DNA from: Actinomycetales bacterium
Lineage (GTDB): Bacteria > Actinomycetota > Actinomycetes > Actinomycetales > Cellulomonadaceae
Assembly (NCBI GenBank): GCA_012514545.1
Contig: JAAZAC010000287.1
Coordinates: 1-8,016, forward strand
Reading direction: 5' to 3'
Length of the DNA: 8,016 bases
Positions 1-4,778 of this stretch are shown one piece after another (positions within the stretch are counted from its first letter, which is position 1; every line of letters starts with the position of its first letter). The notes below the pieces were generated by a model that saw nothing but the letters and a program-made list of their open reading frames with translations, had not been told where the DNA came from and did no database searches. The translations under genes and the position numbers were made by a program.

Positions 1-116
1 CGCGACGCCGTGGAGCGGGACACACCCGCGCGGCGCGCGACCTCCTCGAGCGTCGGGGCGTGGGGCGGGCGCCCCGACCCCGCCGGGCCGCGTCGCGGCT
101 GCGTGTCTGCCGTCAT
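1..116 (-). CDS. LacI-family transcriptional repressor, N-terminal fragment (runs off left edge)
   Basis: Only the first 38 codons are visible. A basic, Pro/Gly-rich leader of about 20 residues precedes a helix-turn-helix reading TLEEVARRAGVSRSTAS, the classic LacI-family DNA-binding start (T-L/I-x-x-V-A-x-x-A-G-V-S-x-x-T-x-S). The ligand-binding domain is outside the window. The ATG overlaps the TGA of the upstream beta-glucosidase gene as ATGA, so the two are probably translationally coupled. A purine-rich tract (AGGAGAGG, about 132-125) lies 8 nt before the start. Being co-transcribed with a GH1 enzyme and sitting downstream of a CebR-like operator, it is inferred to be a cellobiose- or oligosaccharide-responsive repressor of its own operon. 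The HTH is seen directly; the effector sugar is inference. Confidence 0.9.
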   Translation of the reverse strand, partial: MTADTQPRRGPAGSGRPPHAPTLEEVARRAGVSRSTAS

Positions 117-1546
117 CGGCTGGACCTCTCCTCCCACGGCAGCCCGTTCCGGGCCGCCACCTGTGCATACCACTCGCCCGACGCCTTCACGGTCCGACGC
201 TGCGTCGCGAAGTCCACGTGCACGATCCCGAACCGGCGCGTGTAGCCCCACGTCCACTCGAAGTTGTCCAGCAGCGACCAGACGAAGAACGCGCGGACGT
301 CGGCGCCGGCCGCGACGGCGTCGGCGACCGCCCGCACGTGGGCGTCGAGGAACGCGCGACGTTCGGGGTCGTCGACCCGGCCGTCGGGACCGACGACGTC
401 ATCGTAGGCGGCGCCGGTCTCCGTCACCGCCAGCGCGACGCCGGCCGGGCCCGTGTACTCCTCCTGGAGCCGCCGCAGCAGCCGCGTGAGGCCCTCCGGC
501 TGGACCTCCCAGCCCATCGGCGTCTGCGGCAGGCCGCGCGGGACGCGGTGGATGCCGTCCGCGGCGGGCAGGGGGCTGCCGACCGGGCGGGCGACCGGCG
601 CGAGGCCGTGCAGCGGGGTCGCGGGCGCGCGCCGGCTCACGGCCTGCCCGTGGTAGTAGTTCACGCCCAGCACGTCGATGGGGGTGGCGATGACGTCGAG
701 GTCCCGGTCGCGGACGTGCTCGAGCAGGCCGAGGTGCGCGGTGTCCGCGAGGACGTCGTCGGGGTAGCGGCCCCGGAACAGCGGGTCGAGGAAGATCCGG
801 TTCCACTGGCCGTCGACGCGCCGGGCGGCGTCGACGTCGTCGGGGTCGTCCGGGTCGGCGGGGTCCGTGACGTCGAGGTTGAGGCTGATGGCGACCCGCG
901 CCCCCGGGTCCCGCGCGCGCAGCTCCGCGGCGACCGTGCCGTGGGCGAGCAGGAGGTGGTGGACGGCGGCCATCGCCGCGCGGAAGTCGCGCCGGCCGGG
1001 GGCGTGCTGCCCGTTGCCGTAGCCGAGGTACGCCGAGCACCAGGGCTCGTTGAGCGTCGTCCAGACGGCGACCCGGTCGCCGAGGGCGTCGTGCACCGTG
1101 AGGGCGAAGTCCGCGAAGCGGGCGGCGGTGGTGCGCTCGGCCCAGCCGCCCTGGTCCTCGACCGCCTGCGGCATGTCCCAGTGGTAGAGCGTCACCCAGG
1201 GCGCGACGCCCGCCTCGAGCAGGTGGTCGACGAGCCGGGAGTAGTAGTCGAGGCCCGCGCGGTTGACGGGCCCGCCGTCGGGCCGCACGCGCGCCCACGA
1301 GACGGAGAAGCGGTACGCGCCCAGCCCGAGCGCGCGCAGCAGCGCGACGTCCTCCGCCCAACGGTGGTAGCTGTCGCACGCGACCTCGCCGTCGTGGTCG
1401 CCGGTGACGGCGCCCGGCACGCGGCAGAAGGCGTCCCAGATGGAGTCGCGCCGCCCGTCGAGGTGGGCGGCGCCCTCGATCTGGAAGGCCGCCGTCGACG
1501 CGCCCCAGACGAAGTCGGACCGCAGCGGAGAGGCTGCAGTCGTCAT
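113..1546 (-). CDS. GH1 family beta-glucosidase
   Basis: This 477-residue protein has the usual length of a bacterial GH1 enzyme. It should hydrolyse terminal beta-glucosides such as cellobiose by the retaining mechanism. Visible landmarks are FVWGASTAAFQIEGA near residue 12 (Q22), YRFSVSWARV at 78, YHWD with H122, TLNEPW with acid/base E167, NYY at 296-298, VTETG with nucleophile E376, and FVWSLLDNFEWTWGYTRRFG from 421 (W423, E430, W431). There is no signal peptide, so it is probably cytosolic and acts on imported oligosaccharides. The nucleophile motif reads ETG where the family normally has ENG. An Asp/Pro-rich stretch at 226-240 comes from low-complexity GAC/CCG codons. The ATG at 1546 follows AGGACGG (1557-1551). 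It is the first gene of a two-gene unit with the LacI regulator. Strict substrate preference (glucoside, fucoside or galactoside) cannot be read from the sequence. Confidence 0.96.
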   Translation of the reverse strand: MTTAASPLRSDFVWGASTAAFQIEGAAHLDGRRDSIWDAFCRVPGAVTGDHDGEVACDSYHRWAEDVALLRALGLGAYRFSVSWARVRPDGGPVNRAGLDYYSRLVDHLLEAGVAPWVTLYHWDMPQAVEDQGGWAERTTAARFADFALTVHDALGDRVAVWTTLNEPWCSAYLGYGNGQHAPGRRDFRAAMAAVHHLLLAHGTVAAELRARDPGARVAISLNLDVTDPADPDDPDDVDAARRVDGQWNRIFLDPLFRGRYPDDVLADTAHLGLLEHVRDRDLDVIATPIDVLGVNYYHGQAVSRRAPATPLHGLAPVARPVGSPLPAADGIHRVPRGLPQTPMGWEVQPEGLTRLLRRLQEEYTGPAGVALAVTETGAAYDDVVGPDGRVDDPERRAFLDAHVRAVADAVAAGADVRAFFVWSLLDNFEWTWGYTRRFGIVHVDFATQRRTVKASGEWYAQVAARNGLPWEERSSR

Positions 1547-1625
1547 CGGTCCGTCCTGCCTCGATGGCCGGCGCCGCGGCGCGAGCCGTGCTGTGCCGTT
1601 CCCTGCGGTGGTACGACGCGCTGCG

Positions 1626-1639
1626 TGAGAGCGATCCCA
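1626..1639. promoter_or_regulatory. CebR/CelR-type LacI-family operator
   Basis: TGAGAGCGATCCCA matches 12 of 14 positions of the perfect palindrome TGGGAGCGCTCCCA recognised by Streptomyces CebR and Thermobifida CelR (consensus from memory). It is itself an imperfect palindrome, with 5 of 7 positions symmetric. It starts about 11 bp downstream of the predicted -10 of the beta-glucosidase promoter, so it would cover roughly +6 to +19, a standard repression position. The probable ligand is the LacI-family protein encoded at the end of the same operon. Confidence 0.7.
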
Positions 1640-1650
1640 CGGGCGGAGCC

Positions 1651-1680
1651 ATCCTCATCCCGGGTGACGGCGGGTGTCAA
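1651..1680 (-). promoter_or_regulatory. Promoter of the beta-glucosidase/lacI operon
   Basis: On the minus strand a perfect TTGACA (1680-1675) is followed after 18 nt by GAGGAT (1656-1651), a plausible actinobacterial -10. Transcription would start near 1644, giving a leader of about 100 nt before the ATG at 1546. The -35 lies only 20 bp beyond the stop of the DUF2505 gene, which is on the same strand, so readthrough from that gene is possible. The -35 is strong; the -10 is less certain. Confidence 0.6.
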
Positions 1681-1699
1681 CACCGCCCACCCGGTCGGG

Positions 1700-2200
1700 T
1701 CAGCCCGGGTTCCCGGCGAGCCACGCCCGCCCCGCCTCCTCCTCCGCGTCCAGCGCGGCCTGCACCGCCCCCGCGGCCGCCTCCTCGATCGCCGCCGCGA
1801 CGAACGGCACCGAGGCCTTGAGGTCGCCGTCGACGAGCACCTCGGCACCCTCCGCCGTCGGGCCCAGGCGCAGGCGGCCGGTGAACCGCACCGGCGCGCC
1901 GACGATCTCCACGACCACGCTCCCGCGTCGCTCGCCGTCGGCGGGCGGCTCCCACGCCTCGACGTGGCGGACCTCCAGCGTCGAGCCGACGAAGCCGCGG
2001 AACTGCGCGGGGATCGCGTCGGTGGGCATGCGCCGCCGCGCGGTCACGGTGAAGCCGGTCCGCGGGTCCCCGACCACCTCCGCGTGCTGGTCGAGCGCGC
2101 CCGAGCGGCGCAGCTTGTCCTCCACGAAGGCGACGTCCGCCATCATCGCGGCGACGCGCGCGGGGTCGGCGTCGTAGCGCAGGGCGGCGCGCAGGTGCAC
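1700..2200 (-). CDS. DUF2505 domain-containing protein
   Basis: This 166-residue protein is recognised as the actinobacterial DUF2505 family, thought to have a START/SRPBCC-like fold. It begins VHLRAALRYDADPARV, has VAFVEDKLRRSGA in the first third, and ends in an Ala/Glu-rich helix from about residue 131. A basic run (ARRRMP) near residue 54 and the alternating strands VVVEIVGAPVRFTGRLRLG fit the family. The start chosen is GTG at 2200 because GGAGG (2210-2206) lies 5 nt upstream and the product then starts at the domain boundary. The frame is open much further upstream, but only as a GC artefact antisense to pdtaS. No signal peptide or membrane segment is seen. It is divergent from pdtaS across 78 bp. 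Family function is unknown; lipid or hydrophobic ligand binding is only a fold-based guess. Confidence 0.88.
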   Translation of the reverse strand: MHLRAALRYDADPARVAAMMADVAFVEDKLRRSGALDQHAEVVGDPRTGFTVTARRRMPTDAIPAQFRGFVGSTLEVRHVEAWEPPADGERRGSVVVEIVGAPVRFTGRLRLGPTAEGAEVLVDGDLKASVPFVAAAIEEAAAGAVQAALDAEEEAGRAWLAGNPG

Positions 2201-2205
2201 GAGGG

Positions 2206-2210
2206 CCTCC
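2206..2210 (-). promoter_or_regulatory. Shine-Dalgarno site deciding the DUF2505 start
   Basis: GGAGG on the minus strand lies 5 nt upstream of the GTG at 2200. It fixes the start of the DUF2505 gene within an open frame that extends about 1.4 kb further upstream. Confidence 0.7.
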
Positions 2211-2266
2211 GGATGAGAGACGTGGGCGCTGACCAGGAGGCTAACAAGGTCCCGAACTCCTGCACC

Positions 2267-2272
2267 TAGGCT
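2267..2272 (+). promoter_or_regulatory. -10 element of a leaderless pdtaS promoter
   Basis: TAGGCT fits the actinobacterial TANNNT -10 consensus and ends 6 nt before the GTG of pdtaS, which puts the expected transcription start on the start codon itself. No Shine-Dalgarno sequence lies at a useful distance from the GTG; the AGGAGG at 2236-2241 is nearly 40 nt away. No convincing -35 was found. The same 9-bp string (ACCTAGGCT) with the same spacing precedes the gene at 4286. Confidence 0.6.
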
Positions 2273-2278
2273 TGCGCC

Positions 2279-3754
2279 GTGTCCACCCTCGGCGACCTCA
2301 TCGCGCGCCACGGTGCGCTCCCGCCCCGGGACGTGGAGTGGCTCCACCTCCTCGTGGGCGACTGGCAGCTCATCGCCGACCTCGCCTTCGCCGACCTGGT
2401 CCTCTGGCTCCCGACGGCGGCCGGCGGCTTCGTCGCCGTGGCCCAGGCCCGGCCGTCCACCAGCGCCACCGTGCACTACGACGACGTCGTCGGCTCGATG
2501 GCGCCCGAGGGCCTGCGGCCCCAGCTCGAGCGGGCGATCGCCGACGTCGCGATCCAGCGCTCGCGCGAGCCGCGCTGGTTCGGCACGTACGCGGTGCGCG
2601 AGGAGGCCGTGCCCGTCGTGCACGAGGGCCGCGCGATCGCCGTCGTCGCCCGGCAGACCAACCTCGGCGGGGTGCGCACGCCCAGCCGGCTCGAGCTCAA
2701 CTACGTCGAGGCGGCCGACGACCTGCTCGGCATGGTCTCGCGGGGCGAGTTCCCGTCGCCCGACTCGGCGACGGGCCCGCGGCGCGGCGCCCCGCGCGTC
2801 GGGGACGGCCTCATCCGGCTGAACTCCGAGGGCGAGGTCCTCTACGCGAGCCCGAACGCGCTGTCGTGCTTCCACCGGCTCGGCGTGCTCGGCTCGCTCG
2901 TCGGCCAGTCCCTCGCCCAGGTGACCACCGCGCTCCTGGAGGACCACTCCGCCGTCGACGAGTCGCTGCCGCTCGTCGTCATGGGCCGCGCCCCCTGGCG
3001 GACCGACATCGAGGCGCGCGGCGTGTGCATCTCGCTGCGCGCCGTGCCGCTGGTGGAGCGGGGGCAGCGGATCGGCGCGGTGCTGCTGTGCCGGGACGTC
3101 TCCGAGCTGCGGCGCCGCGAGCGCGAGCTGCTCTCCAAGGAGGCGACGATCCGGGAGATCCACCACCGCGTGAAGAACAACCTGCAGACCGTGGCGGCGC
3201 TGCTGCGGCTGCAGGCGCGGCGGGTGCAGTCCCCGGAGGCCCGGGCCGCGCTCGAGGAGGCGATGCGCCGGGTCTCGACGATCGCGCTCGTGCACGAGAC
3301 GCTCAGCCAGGCGCTCGACGAGGCCGTCGACTTCGACGAGCTCGTCGACCGCAGCCTCCGGCTCGCCGCCGACGTCGCGTCGGCCGGCCAGGTGCCCGTG
3401 CGCACCGTGCGCACGGGCACGTTCGGCATGGTGCCCGCGGAGGGGGCGACGGCGCTCGCGCTCGTCCTCACCGAGCTCGTCACGAACGCCGTCGAGCACG
3501 GCCTCGCGCGCAGCGGCGGGGGCACCGTCGAGGTGATCGCGGAGCGGTCGGGGGCCCACCTGCGCACCGTCGTCAGCGACGACGGCGCGGGCGTGGACCC
3601 GGAGCACGGGCCCATGAGCGGCCTGGGCACGCAGATCGTCGAGACGCTCGTGCGTCACGAGCTGCGGGGGAGCATCGAGTGGTCGCCGCGGCCCGGCGGC
3701 GGCACCCAGGTGGTCCTCGACATGGAGCTGCGGGACCGCCGGCGCGAGGCCTGA
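2279..3754 (+). CDS. pdtaS: PdtaS-type cytosolic sensor histidine kinase
   Basis: This 491-residue protein is strongly similar, from memory, to M. tuberculosis PdtaS (Rv3220c), which phosphorylates the ANTAR-type RNA-binding antiterminator PdtaR. The order is an N-terminal GAF-like sensor (about 1-155, starting STLGDLIARHGALPP), a PAS domain (about 172-275, with GDGLIRLNSEGEVLYASPNA), HisKA_2 (about 288-362) and HATPase (about 385-485). The H-box is IREIHHRVKNNLQTVAALLR, with H295/H296. The N-box is LTELVTNAVEH (N403), the G1 box DDGAG (434-438), the G2 box GLG (448-450), and there is a late GGG turn (473-475). There are no membrane helices. The GTG start matches the mycobacterial N-terminus residue for residue (MSTLGDL) and appears leaderless. 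Cys residues occur at 197, 250 and 271, but the sensor positions 53 and 57 are Ala. No response regulator is adjacent; PdtaR is normally encoded elsewhere. It converges on whiB1. Confidence 0.95.
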   Translation: MSTLGDLIARHGALPPRDVEWLHLLVGDWQLIADLAFADLVLWLPTAAGGFVAVAQARPSTSATVHYDDVVGSMAPEGLRPQLERAIADVAIQRSREPRWFGTYAVREEAVPVVHEGRAIAVVARQTNLGGVRTPSRLELNYVEAADDLLGMVSRGEFPSPDSATGPRRGAPRVGDGLIRLNSEGEVLYASPNALSCFHRLGVLGSLVGQSLAQVTTALLEDHSAVDESLPLVVMGRAPWRTDIEARGVCISLRAVPLVERGQRIGAVLLCRDVSELRRRERELLSKEATIREIHHRVKNNLQTVAALLRLQARRVQSPEARAALEEAMRRVSTIALVHETLSQALDEAVDFDELVDRSLRLAADVASAGQVPVRTVRTGTFGMVPAEGATALALVLTELVTNAVEHGLARSGGGTVEVIAERSGAHLRTVVSDDGAGVDPEHGPMSGLGTQIVETLVRHELRGSIEWSPRPGGGTQVVLDMELRDRRREA

Positions 3755-3769
3755 CCGGGCCGGGACGGA

Positions 3770-3813
3770 CGCCGACCCCGGGACCGCAGGGGGCGGGGGT
3801 CCCGGGGTCGGCG
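3770..3813. terminator. Bidirectional intrinsic terminator between pdtaS and whiB1
   Basis: A perfect 16-bp inverted repeat (arms 3770-3785 and 3798-3813) encloses a 12-nt G-rich loop. It sits 15 bp after the pdtaS stop and 13 bp after the whiB1 stop, nearly centred between the converging genes. Neither side has a clear U-tract, which is common for stem-only terminators in high-GC actinobacteria. Confidence 0.8.
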
Positions 3814-3826
3814 GGTCGGTGGGGGG

Positions 3827-4075
3827 TCAGCCCGCGCGGCGGGCGCGCGCGGTGCGCCGCTTGAGGGCGCGGCGCTCGTCCTCGGAGAGGCCGCCCCAGA
3901 CGCCGGCGTCCTGGCCGGTGTCGAGCGCCCACTTCAGGCACACGTCGATCACGGGGCAGCGGTGGCACACGGCCTTCGCGTCCTCGATCTGCTGCAGGGC
4001 CGGACCGGTGTTGCCGATCGGGAAGAACAGCTCGGGGTCCTCGTCGAGGCAGGCAGCGCGGTGGCGCCAGTCCAT
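3827..4075 (-). CDS. whiB1: WhiB1-type iron-sulfur transcriptional regulator
   Basis: This 82-residue protein is nearly superimposable on mycobacterial WhiB1 (WblE in Streptomyces). It starts MDWRHRAACLDEDPELFFP and carries the four cluster-binding cysteines C9, C37, C40 and C46 (C-x2-C-x5-C spacing in the last three). Next come the turn GVWGG (58-62), the SEDERRALKRR segment, and a basic tail for DNA contact. Members bind a [4Fe-4S] cluster that is sensitive to nitric oxide and work with the primary sigma factor region 4. The ATG at 4075 is supported by GGAGG (4089-4085) 9 nt upstream and by the conserved N-terminus. It is convergent with pdtaS, as in M. tuberculosis, and divergent from the membrane-protein gene at 4286. 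WhiB1 is essential in mycobacteria, so this is probably a core regulator. Confidence 0.97.
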   Translation of the reverse strand: MDWRHRAACLDEDPELFFPIGNTGPALQQIEDAKAVCHRCPVIDVCLKWALDTGQDAGVWGGLSEDERRALKRRTARARRAG

Positions 4076-4139
4076 CAGGTAGCTCCTCCAGGCACACGTC
4101 TGGGCAGGCCCCGGTCCGGGGTGTCCATCCGTGAGGGAA

Positions 4140-4167
4140 TCGATAGGTGAACGTCCTATGACTGCAA
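4140..4167 (-). promoter_or_regulatory. Candidate whiB1 promoter
   Basis: On the minus strand TTGCAG (4167-4162) and TATCGA (4145-4140) are separated by 16 nt, giving a predicted start near 4133 and a leader of about 58 nt carrying the GGAGG ribosome site. The TATCGA -10 is good; the -35 is moderate. A perfect 6-bp inverted repeat (GTGAAC at 4147-4152, GTTCAC at 4172-4177) brackets the spacer and -35, a suitable place for a dimeric regulator. Confidence 0.45.
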
Positions 4168-4178
4168 CAAGGTTCACA
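4163..4178 (-). promoter_or_regulatory. Possible Crp-like half-palindromic site at the whiB1 promoter
   Basis: The minus strand reads TGTGA, 6 nt, then TTGCA, which is 8 of 10 specific positions of the mycobacterial Crp consensus TGTGA-N6-TCACA. It overlaps the predicted -35, centred near -37.5 for a start at 4133. M. tuberculosis whiB1 is known to be Crp-controlled. The second half-site is poor, so this is only suggestive. Confidence 0.25.
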
Positions 4179-4231
4179 CGGTCTCTTCCGGGTGCACAAG
4201 AGGTAACGACTGTGTTTCGCCCCCGAAGGGG

Positions 4232-4247
4232 TGAGGCGTCGATCACA
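4232..4247 (-). promoter_or_regulatory. Second possible Crp-like site upstream of whiB1
   Basis: The minus strand reads TGTGA, 6 nt, then CCTCA, again 8 of 10 consensus positions with a perfect left half. It lies 69 bp upstream of the first candidate and about 27 bp before the -10 of the divergent gene at 4286, so it could affect either promoter. A short hairpin with a UUCG loop on the minus strand (4220-4231) abuts it. Confidence 0.2.
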
Positions 4248-4273
4248 TCGGTTCGAGAGCGTGACCTACGACC

Positions 4274-4279
4274 TAGGCT
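4274..4279 (+). promoter_or_regulatory. -10 element of a leaderless promoter for the membrane-protein gene
   Basis: TAGGCT ends 6 nt before the GTG at 4286, so transcription is expected to begin at the start codon. There is no Shine-Dalgarno sequence in front of the GTG; the interval is CGGGGC. The preceding bases make the same ACCTAGGCT string seen before pdtaS. The -35 is unclear (TTCGAG at 4252-4257 is the nearest candidate). Confidence 0.6.
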
Positions 4280-4285
4280 CGGGGC

Positions 4286-4768
4286 GTGAACGAGCGGACG
4301 ACGCCGAGGACGAGCGGACCGCCCCCGGAGGGGTCGCCGGGCGGGTCTGCGGGCGGGTCTGCCGGCGGCGGGCGCCCCCCGCGCGTCGTCGACGCGGCGG
4401 TCGCGGGCGTGCTCCTCGAGGCGGTCGCCCTGGTGGCGGGCGCGGTCTGGGCGGTGGTCGAGCTCGTCACGGGGCGGGCGACGGCGACCGGCGCGGGCCT
4501 CGCCGTCTTCGCGCTGGCCGTCGCCGCGGTGCTCGTCGGGGCGGGCCGCGCGCTGCGCCGGGGCTCTCGGCGGGCGCGGGGCCCCGTCCTCACGTGGCAG
4601 CTGCTCCAGGCGGCGACGGCGCTGACGCTGCTCGGCATCGACGGGGCGCCGGCGGCGCTGCCCTGGGGCGCCGCGGTCGCGCTGGCGCTGGCGGTGGGCG
4701 TCGCGGCGGCCGTCCTCAGCCCGCCCGCGCTGCGGCACACCCTGGACGGGGGCGGGCGCGAGGGGTGA
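4286..4768 (+). CDS. Small four-helix integral membrane protein, function unknown
   Basis: This 160-residue protein has a disordered Pro/Gly/Ser-rich cytosolic N-terminus (1-33) containing two GGSA repeats. Four hydrophobic segments follow at about 36-58, 68-88, 101-118 and 125-145. A strongly basic loop (RALRRGSRRAR, 88-98) after helix 2 suggests that this loop faces the cytoplasm. With an even number of helices, both ends would be cytoplasmic. I do not recognise a named family; such proteins are common hypothetical membrane proteins in actinobacteria. Codon use resembles its neighbours. It is divergent from whiB1 and is followed 10 bp later by the GNAT gene, so the two are probably co-transcribed. 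The start is supported by the leaderless promoter spacing rather than by a ribosome site. Confidence 0.8.
   Translation: MNERTTPRTSGPPPEGSPGGSAGGSAGGGRPPRVVDAAVAGVLLEAVALVAGAVWAVVELVTGRATATGAGLAVFALAVAAVLVGAGRALRRGSRRARGPVLTWQLLQAATALTLLGIDGAPAALPWGAAVALALAVGVAAAVLSPPALRHTLDGGGREG
4339..4362 (+). repeat. 12-bp perfect tandem duplication inside the membrane-protein gene
   Basis: GGGCGGGTCTGC occurs twice back to back (4339-4350 and 4351-4362). It encodes the GGSA-GGSA linker at residues 19-26. The period is a multiple of three, so copy-number slippage would keep the frame and only change linker length. Confidence 0.75.
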
Positions 4769-4778
4769 TCCTGCGGCC

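Noticed and set aside
829..870. Short GTC/GGG/TCG-repeating stretch in the beta-glucosidase gene, considered as a tandem repeat
   Set aside because: It is imperfect and encodes an Asp/Pro-rich surface loop that is variable in GH1 enzymes. It is codon-bias low complexity, not a defined repeat element.
218..2269. A 683-codon plus-strand open frame opposite the beta-glucosidase and DUF2505 genes
   Set aside because: It is antisense to two well-supported genes, runs through the operon promoter region, has low-complexity Arg/Val/Asp composition and matches no family I know. Long antisense frames are expected at this GC content.
2201..3658. A 486-codon upstream extension of the DUF2505 frame antisense to pdtaS
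   Set aside because: The extension is compositionally a shadow of pdtaS. GGAGG with 5-nt spacing and the domain boundary both place the true start at GTG 2200.
3814..3826. A G-rich stretch after the terminator, considered as a G-quadruplex together with the loop at 3789-3799
   Set aside because: The G-runs are mostly part of the stem and loop of the terminator. I see no independent four-run pattern with regular spacing.
2272..3864. A 530-codon plus-strand frame over pdtaS
   Set aside because: It is Arg/Ala/Pro-rich with no motifs, whereas the PdtaS frame has all kinase boxes. It is a frame shadow.
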